Positions 1 through 12,141 of a stretch of 64,000 nucleotides of DNA are shown here, piece after piece (position 1 is the stretch's first letter; each line of letters starts with the position of its first letter). The position numbers were made by a program, and so were the translations under genes. The DNA is from Triglochin maritima (Eukaryota; Streptophyta; Magnoliopsida; Alismatales; Juncaginaceae), in the NCBI GenBank assembly GCA_963682175.1, contig OY821786.1, positions 21,567,501-21,631,500 of the forward strand, written 5' to 3'. A model generated the notes under the pieces. It did no database searches. It was given only the letters and a program-made list of their open reading frames with translations, and was not told the origin of the DNA.

Positions 1-1005
1 TCATTTGGATATCCTTAGTTCCAACTGTTGCACAAAGAGACAACAAATCATCTGAATTATTATATCAAGTTTGTCAAGTGTTGATCTAGGATTATCATAA
101 TAAAGTTTATAAGTTTTGAATGCCTAATTCATTATACTTTTATCGTTATTTGTTGTGAATACTTGATTATCTTGTACTATTGTTTTTAATGTTGGACAAA
201 TATCTTTGTTTCAAAAGTTCCTTGTACTTTTTCACCAATAAAGATGTATGTTTCATGAAGTAAAATGATGTATGTTTCATGAAGTAAAATGTCACTAAGG
301 TGCTTAAACGATGATGATAGTTGTGAGAAGCAAACCTTCATAGAACTGCCAACACACTTAAACCAGATTAACTCTAACCTCTTAATTTCCTTCGCATATG
401 AAATGAACTTTGACATTTTAAGATTGTAGACTCTTCAATTAAAGTGTATGTTCCTAATAATAGCAAGGTAGTTGTGATGATAACTTAACGTGGCATAAGG
501 AACCGACGTACATTTCAACAGCAACATTTGAATCCATTTAAAATTTCTACCATAAATTTATATCATGCATTTATCATCCCAAACAAAATACGAATACGCA
601 TACCAAATCAAATAGAAAACCAAAATGTTAAGTTTAACTCCAAATCACGAAAATATGAATATATTCAAGATTAAAACCAAAAAATCGAAATGTTGCATTC
701 ACCAACAATAAACGAGAGGAGAAGTTTACTAACATCGAATACAATCGTTACTACAAGAAAAATCCGAAAATAAACCAACAAAAACGAACTTAACACTTAC
801 ATTGGTTAGGATGTGGAGGAATACAGAAAGAAGACGGTGGAAGAAGGAGAAGAGGGCCAGAGAAGGGGAGGAGAGGTTGGGACGTCGCTGCGGTGCCAGA
901 GACGGTGCAGATCGGTCGGAGATCGGTCGCAGGACGGCTAGAGATTGGTTGGGTTTTCGTTTGAAATGAATGATAGAAACGCGTGTGTTCGATTTCTTTA
1001 AGACC
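1..1005. other. Noncoding flank and possible first-exon region of a CACTA element
   Basis: No credible gene. The first 800 bases are AT-rich and hold a small direct duplication near 242-291 (about 25-bp unit beginning atgtatgtttcatgaag). From about 820 to 960 the sequence becomes purine- and GC-rich and then runs straight into the subterminal array at 1006. The other CACTA element in this window has the same arrangement at 21500-21960. I therefore infer a promoter-proximal or 5' untranslated region of a CACTA transposase gene reading left on the minus strand, most of it outside the window. Confidence 0.4.
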
Positions 1006-1335
1006 TATAGACGTCGGATATTATATATGTCTGACGTCTATACCCCGACGTCTATATGCAGGGAGTATAGACGTCGGACATATATAATATCCGACGTCTA
1101 TGGGTTGACGTCTATACCCTATAGACGTCGGATGTACAGGGTATTCAAACAACCGACGTCTATACCCTATAGACGTCGGATAAACACGGTATTCCAATAG
1201 CCGACGTCTATAGTACCATATAGACGTTGGTCATGGTAACGATCGACGTCTATTCTATCCTCTCCCTACTAGACATCGGTCGTTATGACGGCCGACGTCT
1301 ATTGGGCGACAAGTAAAGCCTATTCTGCACTAGTG
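1006..1335 (+). repeat. CACTA subterminal repeat array and right terminal inverted repeat
   Basis: About fourteen copies of an 8-10 bp unit (tagacgtcgg or its complement ccgacgtcta) are packed into 330 bp, mostly as head-to-head pairs. The block ends in attctgcactagtg, the complement of a CACTAGTGCAGAAT terminus. Subterminal arrays next to CACTA termini are characteristic of En/Spm elements and bind their transposase. The element body would lie to the left. The same terminus recurs at 23501-23515. Confidence 0.8.
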
Positions 1336-1776
1336 CTAGTGTTTACTAAAAGGAAGTTCACATTTGATAATTTAAAAAAACAACTTGTCCATTAAGATGC
1401 CCACCGAGTTGTACCAACAAGTTCTTAGTTTTCTCGTATTTCAAGCTTACGTGTTGATGAGCTTTTAAATGAAAGAAGTGATGCATTGCAAAACATATCT
1501 GTGTTGTTCGTAGTTTTTTATGTGTTAACACTATGTTTTGGTGTTAAAAAATCAAACAATATGCCCCAATATGATATGCTTTCGATCTACTCCAGGTTTG
1601 AATTTGTGTTTGAGGGCAATACAAGTGGATGGCTTATTTTAAACCCAATCAATAAGTTTGATATCTTTGATTTTTAATGTCAAGAAAATATATGTAACAA
1701 TGACAACGGAAGTTGCACCAGAATAAGTCAGCATACTACTCTTTTTTCTAATATTATTTTTTTGTGATTTAAATTA
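1336..1776. other. Unassigned AT-rich DNA
   Basis: Only short open frames are present and none resembles a known protein. It may be the target DNA that received the CACTA element ending at 1335. Confidence 0.4.
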
Positions 1777-2925
1777 TCACTTTTCTATTTCATCTACTAG
1801 TCTAGAATACGAAGTGGTGAAATGTTCAAAGTGGTTATTTATATGGGTTGAGAAAAACATAGGGGCCATTATATTTGTTTTTGTAATTTGCATCATTTTT
1901 TCTAGCACACATTGATTGCACCAAAAATTTATACCAATAAAATATGCAATATGGCCAAGAAAAAGAGAAGTGAACTCCACTAAAGAATTCTTTAGCATAT
2001 ACAAAAACTTGATAATTGTTATAAAATAATAGAACAAAGAACAAAGAAGATGATTTGAGTGAGAATAATTGTTTGTATTTCCCATTATCAAAGTATTACA
2101 ATGGTCTCTATTTATAGGGAGAATGTGAGAGGTTGATAGAGTTATGGGAGGAGAAGGTGAATCATCCAAGACCTTTGGATTTCATAACACTCCCCCTTGG
2201 AGGATCACCTTTACACGCTCGGGATGTTGCCTCGTTAAAAACCTTACCAAGAAAAACCCGATGGGATAAAAACTTGGTGAAGGAAAAAAGAGTGCAGCGC
2301 CTATGATGCTCCCCCTCACTTCAACATACATTCCTCAAACGACGAACACCAATTTTGAAGACAGACTTCTTAAAGACTTTGGTGGGCAACAATTTGTAAA
2401 TAAATCCCCCAAATTCTCACTGGATTGGATCTAACCAGTTGTCACTTGATTGATCTGCCTCATTAAAAACCTTACAAAGTAAAACCCTGTGGGACCAGAA
2501 CTTGGTGAAGGAAAAAAGAGTGCACCGTATAATTCTCCCCCTCAATTCAACATACGTTTATAACCCTCCCTTAGATAATACGCGTTATATTTATGTCTCG
2601 TTAAAAACATTGCCACAAAACCCTGTGGGAAAAAGTAGCTAAGGAAAAGAGTGGATAACATACGCTAACAAATTGCAGAAGCTGCCTCATTAAAAACTTT
2701 TAACCAATAAAACCTTTTAGGACAAAAATTGGAAAGAGGGAAAAAAAGCTGCAACTACAAGCCTCCGGGCTTTGTCCTTCAGGGATATCCGTCCTTCAAG
2801 GACGATAAATACAAATCCACTCCCCTTGATTCATTTTTTATCACACTTACGAATATATTTTACAAAGTTCTTAAACACAAAAGTGCATGGGGATCCAATA
2901 AATAAATACATGATAGTTCAACAGA
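1777..2925 (-). repeat. Ty1/copia-type LTR-like remnant
   Basis: The stretch has short motifs typical of plant copia LTRs and leaders: a TATA-like tctatttataggg near 2105, aacactcccccttggaggatc near 2186, and repeated cctcgttaaaaaccttacc / gtgaaggaaaaaagagtgca blocks near 2230-2300, 2459-2530 and 2597-2660. No coding domain or clear terminus is visible, so family and ends are inferred. It stops where the Athila-like LTR fragment begins. Confidence 0.45.
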
Positions 2926-3547
2926 TTTAGTGTGTGCTTCAAGGCCTCACTTCTAGTAGGAAGAATAGGCACTCAAAATATGGAGTCATTACAATAGAAG
3001 GTGAAGAGTTCTATTTATAGCCATAGAAAAAGGTAATCCGGGACAATCCCCCGACGTGGGACTAAACAAATACCAGAAATGGACTAAATACACACTAATA
3101 CGCAACCCATCAAAATCTTAGCGGCTTTGGGCCAAAACAGACCGCCAATTAGCGGTCTTGGACCGCTAATTGGTGGTCTATATGGTTTGGATCCCGCTGG
3201 GTTTTCTTCTGGGCTTTTCTGGATGTCTTTGGTGATCTTTGATGCTTCTACTTTGCTTGTTGGAGCTCCGACCCGAATAGAATTGCCAAAATACTCCCCA
3301 TGATGGTGTGAAGTATTTTGTTTTGTTCTTTTGTCCTTCAGTCTTACGTTCAGGTCCTTCTCCCTTGCATCTCAGTCCCCAGATCTCACAATTCAGTCCA
3401 TTTTCCCAACTTTTGGATCCTTTTATGCTTCATATCTTCAAACCTATTTATTTCTGATATTCAAACATAAAACTAGTAAGATAGCATTATTTAGGTGAAA
3501 GATAATGGATATAAGATACAAATATAAGCATGAAATGATGTCAATCA
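2926..3547 (-). repeat. Truncated 3' LTR of E2
   Basis: It matches the U3 part of the other LTRs and ends in gatgtcaatca, the complement of the LTR start TGATTGACATC. The first roughly 800 bp (in + coordinates) are missing. The reversed TATA box ctatttatag lies near 3010. The twin palindromes start at 3140 and 3161. Confidence 0.8.
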
Positions 3548-3658
3548 AATACCCCCATACCTAACTTTTGCTAGTCCCGAGCAAAACAAAGAAAGAGAAA
3601 AGCATACGAAAAATAAGAAATCCTAAATCACTTTTGTAGGAATCACGGTTGCAATTAG
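3548..3658 (-). other. 3' end of E2 internal region with polypurine tract
   Basis: aatacccccatacct at 3548-3562 is the complement of a purine tract next to the LTR. The segment runs to ggttgcaattag at 3658, where E1 is inserted. The interrupted sequence resumes at 10704 with cttagcacgtgc. Confidence 0.75.
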
Positions 3659-5077
3659 TGTTGAACGTTTTCATTAAACCGCAAGTGCACGGCCGCGTTG
3701 AAGCGGTGGCAAATACAGGTCGTCCTCAGGGAGGTGAGCAGCCTCTCGTTTGCACGAAATCAAGTGGCAAAATAGGGAACAGAGTTGATTATGCTACGCT
3801 ACGCTACACTACAAAGTATGAAGTACGAAATGCGAAAGAAAGCAACAAACGATTAACTAAAACTAAACTAAGAACGAAAGACGAGTGCTGGAATTCAGAA
3901 AAGGAAAACTCCTAAGGGGTGGAGTGAGTGCACACATGCAAAGAGGTGGGTGTTGAACACATTCTTTAAGCACAATTGAAGGTGGTGTTATCATGCATAG
4001 GAAATGTCTAAATGTTATGGCAAAACCTATCAATCTAATCACCAACCTAGTTGATTAACATTGACATATACAAGTTGTTTATTTCAGAACCTAAACAAGC
4101 ATGAGAGGTGTCTAATCATTTTGGCAAAACTCATCAAGCTATAAATTCTATCCTAAACAAGGGGATGGCACTACTCATTTTGGCATACATTCATGTTTTA
4201 TCAACACATTGCAAATAAAGCATTCATTCCATTCTCTAATGCATGTATGAACATCTACTCCACCCCCCAAAGGGGATGGAACTACTCACTACACATTACA
4301 CTAATTATTAAACTAAGCAAGGAAAGCATATTAACAAAGCTACTAAAACTAATGAAAAGAAATTAAACAAAGTAAAGCAAGAAATATGAAAGAAACAACA
4401 TAATAAAGAAATTTTTATTAACAAATGACTCACATTCCAAGTAGCATCCTCCTACTTTAGTGTGTGCTTCAAGGCCTCACTTCTAGTAGGAAGAATAGCC
4501 ACTCAAAATATGGAGTGATTACAATAGAAGGTGAAGAGTTCTACTTATAGGTAACGAAAAAGGCAATCCGGGAGAATCCCCCGATGTGGGACTAAACAAA
4601 TACCAAAAATAGCCTAAGTATCCTCTAATACATGTGCAGGAGAAATGTGAGCGGATCCAGAGTGATCTGGACTGCCAATTAGCGGTCCCAGACTGCCAAT
4701 TTATGGTCCATAAACTTTGGATCGGGTTGGAATTTGTTGTGGGCTTTTCTTGCTGGTATTGTTTGTCTTTGATGCGGTTACTTGATTTGTTGGAGCTCCG
4801 ACCCGAATAGAATTGCCAAAATACTCCCCATGATGGTGTGGAGTTTTCTATTTTGCTCTTTGGTCCTTTGGTCTTACGTTCAGGTCATTCTCCCTTGCAT
4901 CTCAGTCCCGAGATCTCACAATTCAGTCATTTTTCCCAGCTTTTGGGTCCTTTTATGCTTCCTCTCTTCAAACCTATTTGGTTCTGAAATTCAAACAAAA
5001 AACTCGTAACATAGCATTGTTTAGGTGAAAGATAATGGATAGAAGGTGCAAATATGAGCATGAAATGATGTCAATCA
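3659..5077 (-). repeat. 3' LTR of E1
   Basis: Begins TGTTGAACG and ends GTCAATCA in + orientation. Contains twin palindromes starting at 4670 and 4691, and a TATA-like element (reversed) near 4540. Compared with the 5' LTR it differs by several small indels, one of which is a 21-bp palindrome unit. Confidence 0.85.
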
Positions 5078-6852
5078 AATACCCCCACACCTATCTTTTC
5101 CTAGTCCCGAGCTAAACAAACAAAGGAAAAAGCATACGAGAAAAACAAGAAATCCTAAGTCACTTTCGTAGGAATCACGGTTGCACTCAGCACGTGCAAC
5201 AAGCCATTAAACCCCCTTGTCGCGAAGGACGAGGAGTGTTGTATCCAGAGCGTTTTCAGCGGATATACCCACAAAATCCGAACAAGATGCATTAATCAAC
5301 CTAGCTACATGACTCGTTGGACTTATTTTGTCGATCGTGGGACGCGGTAATACCACGGGTCGACTCTATATATGTAATCGATCCACACACCTAGCCTAAT
5401 GAGTTATTCGTGAGAGTTAGTTAAGGACTTAAGTGAAAGACATGGGCAACCTTAACTTCTGAATGTGAAACAATGTGTAAAGTCCATTTTGGTTCTTATT
5501 TGACACTTTTTTTTCTTTTTCTTTGGATCAGTTTATTGGTTGGTGTTTGATTCTCCCAGGGCCAGGTTTCGTGCATCATTGCCTATGAGGACTGACACTA
5601 TCACGTACACCTTCCCCCAAATCTCCACACAGGGCGATCCCTACCACCCGTGTAACGGGAGTTCGGTCGGTGCATCCCAAGTCAGATGACTCGAAAGCAG
5701 CTGGCACAAAGTCCCCTCATACCTACTTTCCAGAGTGATAGGAGCCGTGCGAGAAGAGAGAACACCACTTATTTATTTATCTACATGGGTACCAAAACCC
5801 CTACACTTAAGTTTCACAAAAAGAGATTAAGGGCCCTTGACTACGACAAACTTCCTTATACTAACAAACACGAATTATTTGACTCACTAGGTTCAGGGTG
5901 GACTTCTTTAAATATTTGAGTGCTGAAACCCTATGATTACTGACCCCCCGAGGGAAAACCAGGGTGCATCCTAACGACTCGATAACACCCAAAGCCAGTA
6001 AACTAGATATCCTAATGCATCAAGTTCAAGACAATTTTGGGAGCTTTCTTTTTTAGTTTGCCTCTCAACGGTTATGCACATGCTAAACACAAGCAAAACC
6101 AACAAAAACATTTTCTTTCGCAAACACATGAAGATTTTGAAAGAATTGTGAAAATTTTAAAGCACTAGGCAAGCAAAAGAAGACAAGTCACCCAAGGATC
6201 ATGGCAAACAGATATATCGATGTTAAATACAGCACACTAACATGACCCTATCAGTACACACAAAAGAAAACAAAATCAAAGGAAAAAGACTCGACTATGT
6301 ACACACGTAAAGCACCCCCCACACCTACTTCATGCATTGTCCTCAATGAATGTGAACAAGATACTACATGGATTTATGCATGAAAAATATTAGATCTCAC
6401 CAACATTAAGCACAAAGGGAAGTTCATGGTCATGTTGATGGACACAAACCTGAATTCCCTCAAAACCTGTGGGTTATTGAAGAAGGGAGACAAATACGTG
6501 AAAAAATGGGGCACAAGTACACAAGGGTTGGGGGCCACAACAATCAATGCTCGCTCATGGAGTCTTTTATTACGCACTTTTTTTTTAATATAACTATGTA
6601 CAAACATAAGTTCCCATCTTTATTTGTCAAAATACATCAAATGAGAATCTCAAAAGTGGGTCAACGTACTTGGAAAGGGAACATGACACAACGCAGGGCC
6701 AGAATACTCAAGTATGGGCCCCCTTCACAAAGAGCACAACATGAAATGAGAGGTTCATGAATTGGACGCAAATGCGTCTCAATCAAAGGATCAAACTGAA
6801 AGAGCTTTAACCTCTCGAGAGTTTGGGAAATAAGGGGCAACGGAAGAAGAGT
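5078..6852 (-). other. 3' noncoding region and polypurine tract of E1
   Basis: About 1.8 kb without a credible gene. aatacccccacacct at 5078-5092 is the reversed purine tract. Further on are the hairpin-forming stretch (5190-5235) and a strongly conserved tract seen in every family member, ending near tgcattgtcctcaatgaatg (about 6332). That last motif (reverse: attgaggacaatgca) is a common landmark downstream of coding regions in plant Tat/Athila elements. Confidence 0.6.
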
Positions 6853-8160
6853 TTATCCTGTTGCGCTGCTGAAGTTATGATCGTCAATCCAAACTCTCCA
6901 ACCAACTGGCTGGTGAGTCGGAACGAGGTCCAGAACCTCATTAGGCATGTCCGACTCACCAGGCGAACAAAAAGTGGGTCTCATACCCAAGGTATCCTCT
7001 AAGGAACTCCTAATACCCTCATTAGCAATGTAGTTGTTTGATGTTCCATCATTTACAAGATGATCAGGAACAATAGTGAGAGGCAAACTCTCATCAAGTT
7101 GTTTGAAATTGAGGGTACTAGGGAGCTCTTGCTCCACCAGAGGTGAGTCCTTAAGAGGCACAACATGAAGATCATGTGGCTCAAGGGCCATGGGACAAGA
7201 AGATAAGGCACAATGCTGTGCCGACGCATAATGAAATTGGTCCATGTTATTCTCAATTTGGATCGAATCCCCCACAATGTGATCGTGAATTGAAACCCCA
7301 AGTCCCTCAGACTGACTAGGAGTTTGACTCTGAAAGATTGTGCTTTGAATTTGTGAATGTGGTGGTGGTTCGATATCAAAAGATGAATCCACATGTTGAC
7401 AAGAAATGTAACCCTCCTCACGTTTACTTAATTGTTGTGTAATTTGACTCACATACATTTCCATAGTTTGCAGGGAATCGTGATTGGACTTCAACACATT
7501 TTGAGTGGTTTTCATGAACGTTTGGAGAGCTTGTTCCAAAGAATCAAGTTTGGGGTCAACTGTGAGGTTCATGTCAGAATTTGGGAAATGGATGGGTTGG
7601 GTGGTGATGGGCTGAGAATGCGTCCAATGATTGGTCGTGGGGTGTTGGTAGAATTCAGGATATTCAGAAGGAGGGTACTGGGGTGGGAGTGATGTATAAG
7701 AATTTGAATAAGAATTGTCTCCCCACAAATCCATCCTTCTCAGGTTGTACGTGGATGCGTAATTGTCATATTGAGCATTTTGGGAAAATGTATGCTCATA
7801 CTCAGGCTCTGAGGGAACAGAAGGACATTCCCCGCAAACGTGACCACTCAACCCACAACAGTGACACAGTACGGCTACTAGAGCCACCGGTGCACTCATG
7901 TCTTCTACCACATGCATGAAAGAGGCCAAAGGTTCTTGCAATGTCTCAGTTTGATGACCAACATATGATCCGACGTAACTAGATGGAGATCTAGTAGTCG
8001 GTGCCTCTCTCATATCACCCTTATATGAAGATTGCTCAGTTACACAATGAAGATTATCCCAACCATACAGGGTGTTCGTCTGAACCACCGCAGGTTGCAT
8101 GGGTCCGGAGTACCATGGAGAATTGTCCTGGTCCCAACAATGATATGGATGGTCGCCCAT
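6853..8160 (-). CDS. Shortened Gag-like protein with zinc knuckle (435 aa)
   Basis: This is the only long intact ORF of the Athila-like family in the window. It carries one CCHC zinc knuckle at residues 99-112 (C99-x2-C102-x4-H107-x4-C112, read as CHCCGLSGHVCGEC). After it comes a region resembling the post-knuckle segment of the fuller Gag proteins (YNLRRMDLWGDN against YNPGWRNHPNFSW), then a Gln/Pro-rich and coiled stretch. The tail motif ALEPHDLHVVPLKD resembles ASGPHDLHFVSAED in the gag-protease element at 37.9 kb. The capsid domain before the knuckle and the protease after it are absent. It probably bound element RNA in virus-like particles, with enzymes supplied in trans; this is inferred. 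The intact frame suggests E1 is young or was under selection until recently. Confidence 0.75.
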   Translation of the reverse strand: MGDHPYHCWDQDNSPWYSGPMQPAVVQTNTLYGWDNLHCVTEQSSYKGDMREAPTTRSPSSYVGSYVGHQTETLQEPLASFMHVVEDMSAPVALVAVLCHCCGLSGHVCGECPSVPSEPEYEHTFSQNAQYDNYASTYNLRRMDLWGDNSYSNSYTSLPPQYPPSEYPEFYQHPTTNHWTHSQPITTQPIHFPNSDMNLTVDPKLDSLEQALQTFMKTTQNVLKSNHDSLQTMEMYVSQITQQLSKREEGYISCQHVDSSFDIEPPPHSQIQSTIFQSQTPSQSEGLGVSIHDHIVGDSIQIENNMDQFHYASAQHCALSSCPMALEPHDLHVVPLKDSPLVEQELPSTLNFKQLDESLPLTIVPDHLVNDGTSNNYIANEGIRSSLEDTLGMRPTFCSPGESDMPNEVLDLVPTHQPVGWRVWIDDHNFSSATG

Positions 8161-9299
8161 GTAACCATCAATCTCGACAAAGAACTCTCGAGTCGATCAC
8201 TCTCACCACCACGAGGCCATGCTCGCAAAAAGTGCTCGACTCGACCCTAAAACGCTAATAGAGAGTGTAAAGGGGAGGAGACTAAAACGTAGAAGTAGGT
8301 GAGAAGAAGATGACTCAGAGGAGAAGGGATGAATCCCTAAAAACTAGCGTGGGTAAAGGATGAGGGTAGAAGCCTAGTCTAGCAAACACGACTCAAACAA
8401 GCTTAGGCTGGCTATAGCTCCTTACAGCTAGACGATGCCTAACTGCGAGGTTACACGGCCTCAACACGCCTCACCTCCCTACGACGAAGACCACAACGCT
8501 CAGCAAGTGAGCCAAGATCCGGAGATCTCGTCTCTCCTACTATTGAACAAGGTGGGCGACGCCGATCAGGCTATGACGGTCGTGACCGACTCACTCTCCT
8601 AATGCGCCCAAGTCCTAATGGTCAATGTCTACTTGGTTTTAGATTAAGGCTTTACTTGAGTATGCTTTTTGGGGCTAAGGGAGGGGTGATGAAATCCCCC
8701 ACGTTATCTTTGAAGACTATAGGTGGTGCCCCTTAAGATGTTTTGATCCATAAGCTAGCAAGCAACTCTTCGAGCAAACACTCACCTCACTCTTGTTTCG
8801 ATGCAAACCTTACGCACTAATGAATGTCCTAATACGTGAATGAGTGTTAAGGAATGCGTACCTCGCTCCAGCAATCAACAACAAAAATTAAAACTAAGAG
8901 AAGACAATTAACATGCTCAAGTCTTTACTAGATGATGCATGACCTAAACATAGCAAATGCCTAATCTTTTGCTTTGGGTTTTAGTGTCCAAGTTGATTAA
9001 AGGAGGGTTTATTGGTTATTTATTGATCTGGGAGCAAACTATAGGTTCACACATGCCAAATTGGGCTCCTAGATACCTAAAATGTAAATAGAAACAAACA
9101 GAAGAAAATTGGGGGTGAACATATCTCACCAGGCCGCAAAATAGCGGTCTCAGACCGCTATTTGGCGGTCTTGAAGGCTTGAAGTACTCCCAACGTTTTC
9201 CTGCTTTCTCTTTGAATCTCAAATGTCCTGAAACAACAAAAAACTAAAACAAAAATCAAATCCACTCGAATCGTCCAAACAAGAGTCTGGACTGGCACC
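8161..9299 (-). other. 5' leader of E1
   Basis: About 1.1 kb between primer site and Gag start. It contains a GC-rich block (about 8400-8640) that is recognisable in all five leaders of the window, and twin palindromes at 9132 and 9153. Conservation across copies with different coding content suggests a packaging or translation signal. Confidence 0.6.
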
Positions 9300-9317
9300 T
9301 CCCCGACAATGGCGCCA
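9300..9317 (-). promoter_or_regulatory. tRNA-Asp primer binding site of E1
   Basis: Reads tccccgacaatggcgcca on plus, the complement of tggcgccattgtcgggga. The canonical plant tRNA-Asp site is tggcgccgttgccgggga, so there are two changes. It lies six bases from the 5' LTR. Confidence 0.8.
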
Positions 9318-9323
9318 AAAACT

Positions 9324-10703
9324 TATTGAACGTTTTAATTAAACCGCAAGTGCACGGCCGCGTTGAAGCGATGGCAAAATACGGGTCGTCCTCAGGGCGG
9401 TGAGCAGCCTCTTTTTTGCACGAAATCAAGTGGCAAAACTATGTAGAAGAGAGTTGTTTATGCTACTCTACGCTACACTACACTACGAAATACGAAATGC
9501 GAAAGAAAGCAACAAACGATTAACTAAAACTTAACTAAGAACAAAAGAAGAGTGCTGGAATTCAGAAGTGGAAGAACCCCCAAGGGGTGGAGTGAGTGCA
9601 CACATGCAAAGAGGTGGGTGTTGAACACATTCTTTAAGCACAATTGAAGGTGGTGTTATTATGCAAAGGAAGTGTCTAAATGTTATGGCAAAACCTATCA
9701 ATCTATTCACCAACCTAGTTGATTAACATTTACATATACAAGTTGTTTATTTCAGAACCTAAACAAGCATGAGAGGTGTCTAATCATTTTGGCAAAACTC
9801 ATCAAGTTCTAAATTCTATCCTAAACAAGCAAGCATACATTCATGTTTTATCAACACATTGGAAATAAAGCATTCATTCCATTCTCTAATGCATGTATGA
9901 ACATCTACTCCACCCCCCAAAGGGGATGGAACTACTCACTACACATTACACTAATTATTAAACGAAGCAAGGAAAGCATATTAACTAAGCTACTAAAACT
10001 AATGAAAAGAAATTAAACAAAGTAAAGCAAGAAATATGAAACAAACAACATAATAAAGAAATTTTTATTAACAAATGACTCACATTCCAAGTAGCATCCT
10101 CCTACTTTAGTGTGTGCTTCAAGGCTTCACTTCTAGTATGAAGAATAGCCACTCAAAATATGGAGTGATTACAATAGAAGGTGGACTTCTATTTGTAGTC
10201 AAAGAAAAAGGCAATCCGGGACAATCCCCCGATGTGGGACTAAACAAATACCAAAAATAGCCTAAACATCCTCTAATACATGTGCAGGAGAAATTTGAGC
10301 GGATCCAGAGTGATCTGGACCGCCAATTGGCGGTCATAAACTTTGGATCGGGTTGGAATTTGTTGTGGGCTTTTCTTGCTGGTATTGTTTGTCTTTTATG
10401 CGATTACTTGATTTGTTGGAGCTCCGACCCGAATAGAATTGCAAAAATACTCCCCATGATGGTGTGGAATTTTCTATTTTGCTCTTTGGTCCTTTGGTCT
10501 TACGTTCAGGTCCTTCTCCCTTGCATCTCAGTCCCCAGATCTCACAATTCAGTCCTTTTTCCCAGTTTTTGGGTCCTTTTATGCTTCATCTCTTCAAACC
10601 TATTTATTTCTGAAATTCACACAAAAAACTCGTAACATAGCATTGTTTAGGTGAAATATAATGGATATAATGTGCAAATATGAGCATGAAATAATGTCAA
10701 TCA
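9324..10703 (-). repeat. 5' LTR of E1
   Basis: Aligns end to end with 3659-5077. The expected terminal TG is TA here (tattgaacg), a single change. It holds a single palindrome (10318-10335) where the 3' LTR has two. The element-internal end joins the primer site at 9317. Confidence 0.85.
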
Positions 10704-10708
10704 CTTAG

Positions 10709-12141
10709 CACGTGCAACAAGCCGTTAAACCTCCTTGTCGCCAAGGAGGAGGAGTGTTGTCTCCTACGGGTTTTCAGCGGATACACCCACAAAATCCGAA
10801 CAAAGATGCATTAATCACTTTAGCTACATGACTCGTTGGACTTATTTTGTCGATCATGGGACGCGGTAATACAACGGGTCGACTCTATATATGTAATTGG
10901 TCCACACACCAAGCCTAATGAATTATTCTTGAAAGTTAGTTAAGGACTTAAGTGAAAGACATGGCAACCTTAACCTCTGAATGTGATACAATGTGTAAAG
11001 TCCATTTTGGTTCTTATTTGATTCTTTTTTTTTTCTTTTTCTTTGGAGCATTTTATTGGTTGGTGTTTGATTCTCCCAGGGTCAGGTTTCGTGCATCATT
11101 GCCTATGAGGACTTACACTATCACGTACACCTTCCCCCAAATCTCCACACAGGGCGATCCCTACAACCCGTGTAATGGGAGTTCGGTCGGTGCATCCTAA
11201 GTCAGACGACTCGAAAGCACCAGGCACAAAGTCCCCTCAGACCTACTTTCCCGAGTGATAGGAGTCGTGCGATAAGAGAGAACACCACTTATTTATTTAT
11301 CTACATGGGAACCAAAACCCCTACTCTTAAGTTTCACAAAAAGAGATTAAGGGCCCTTGACTACGACAAACTTCCTTATACAAACAGACACGAATTATTT
11401 GACTCACTAGGTTCAGGGTGGACTTCTTTAAATGTTTGAGTGCTGAAACCCTATGATTACATGAGACCTAAAGTCAGTAAACTAGATTTCCTAATGCATC
11501 ATGTTCAAGACAATTTTGGGAGCTTTCTTTTTACTTTCCCTCTCAACGGTTTTGCACATGCTAAACACACGCAAAACCCACAAACATTTTCTTTTGCAAA
11601 CACATGAAGATTTTGAAAGAACTGTTAAATGTTTTAAAGCACCAGACAAGCAAAAGAAGACAAGTCACCAAAGGATCATGACGGGCAGATATATCAATAT
11701 TAAATGCAGCACACTATCATGATCCTAACAATACAAACAAAAGAAAACAACAAACAAAATGAAAAAGACTCGACTCCACATATATACAAACGTAAAGCAT
11801 GCATTGTCCTCAATGAATGTGAGTACGATACTACATGAATTTTTGCATAAACAAGAAAAGATCCCATCAACGTGAATCACAAGGAAAGTTTCATGGTCAT
11901 GTTGATGGACATAAACCCGAATTCCCAAGAAACCTGTGAGATACTTAATAAGGGATAGAAATACGTGAAACAAAATTGGACCCAAATACACAAGGGTTGG
12001 GGCCCACAACAATCATTGCTCACTGGTGGAGTCTTTTATTGCTCTTTTTTCTTTTTCTTCTTTTTTTCTTTTTGTTTGTTTTTTTTCTTTTTTTTCTAAA
12101 TAAGATATATACATCAACAAGATATTCTCATAATCATTTGG
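10709..12141 (-). other. 3' noncoding region of E2 (resumed)
   Basis: No gene. It contains the paired hairpins near 10704-10750 (cctccttg / caaggagg stem at 10730-10749), a conserved 3' tract parallel to 5190-6350 in E1, and a T-rich run near 12040-12100. Confidence 0.6.

Larger units (their letters stand above)
3659..10703 (-). mobile_element. E1: gag-only Athila-like element nested in E2
   Basis: Two LTRs of similar length (3659-5077 and 9324-10703), a tRNA-Asp primer site, a purine tract and a single 435-codon Gag-like ORF form a complete 7-kb non-autonomous element. The flanks are attag (3654-3658) and cttag (10704-10708), a 5-bp target duplication with one mismatch. An uninterrupted homologous site can be read in E3 at 47934-47960, which supports the insertion. 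The architecture resembles the described TR-GAG class (LTR elements coding only for Gag). Confidence 0.85.

Noticed and set aside
740..762. actacaagaaaaatccg as a left CACTA terminus
   Set aside because: The first bases are tta rather than CAC, and the nearest right end (1335) has a different terminus. Could be a chance match.
1006..1310. Regular short repeats that could look like a CRISPR-type array
   Set aside because: Units are inverted, 8-10 bp, irregularly spaced and end in a CACTA terminus; this is an En/Spm subterminal region in plant DNA.
1777..2169. 130-codon open frame on minus
   Set aside because: Low-complexity, no recognised motif, overlaps LTR-like sequence with promoter-type features.
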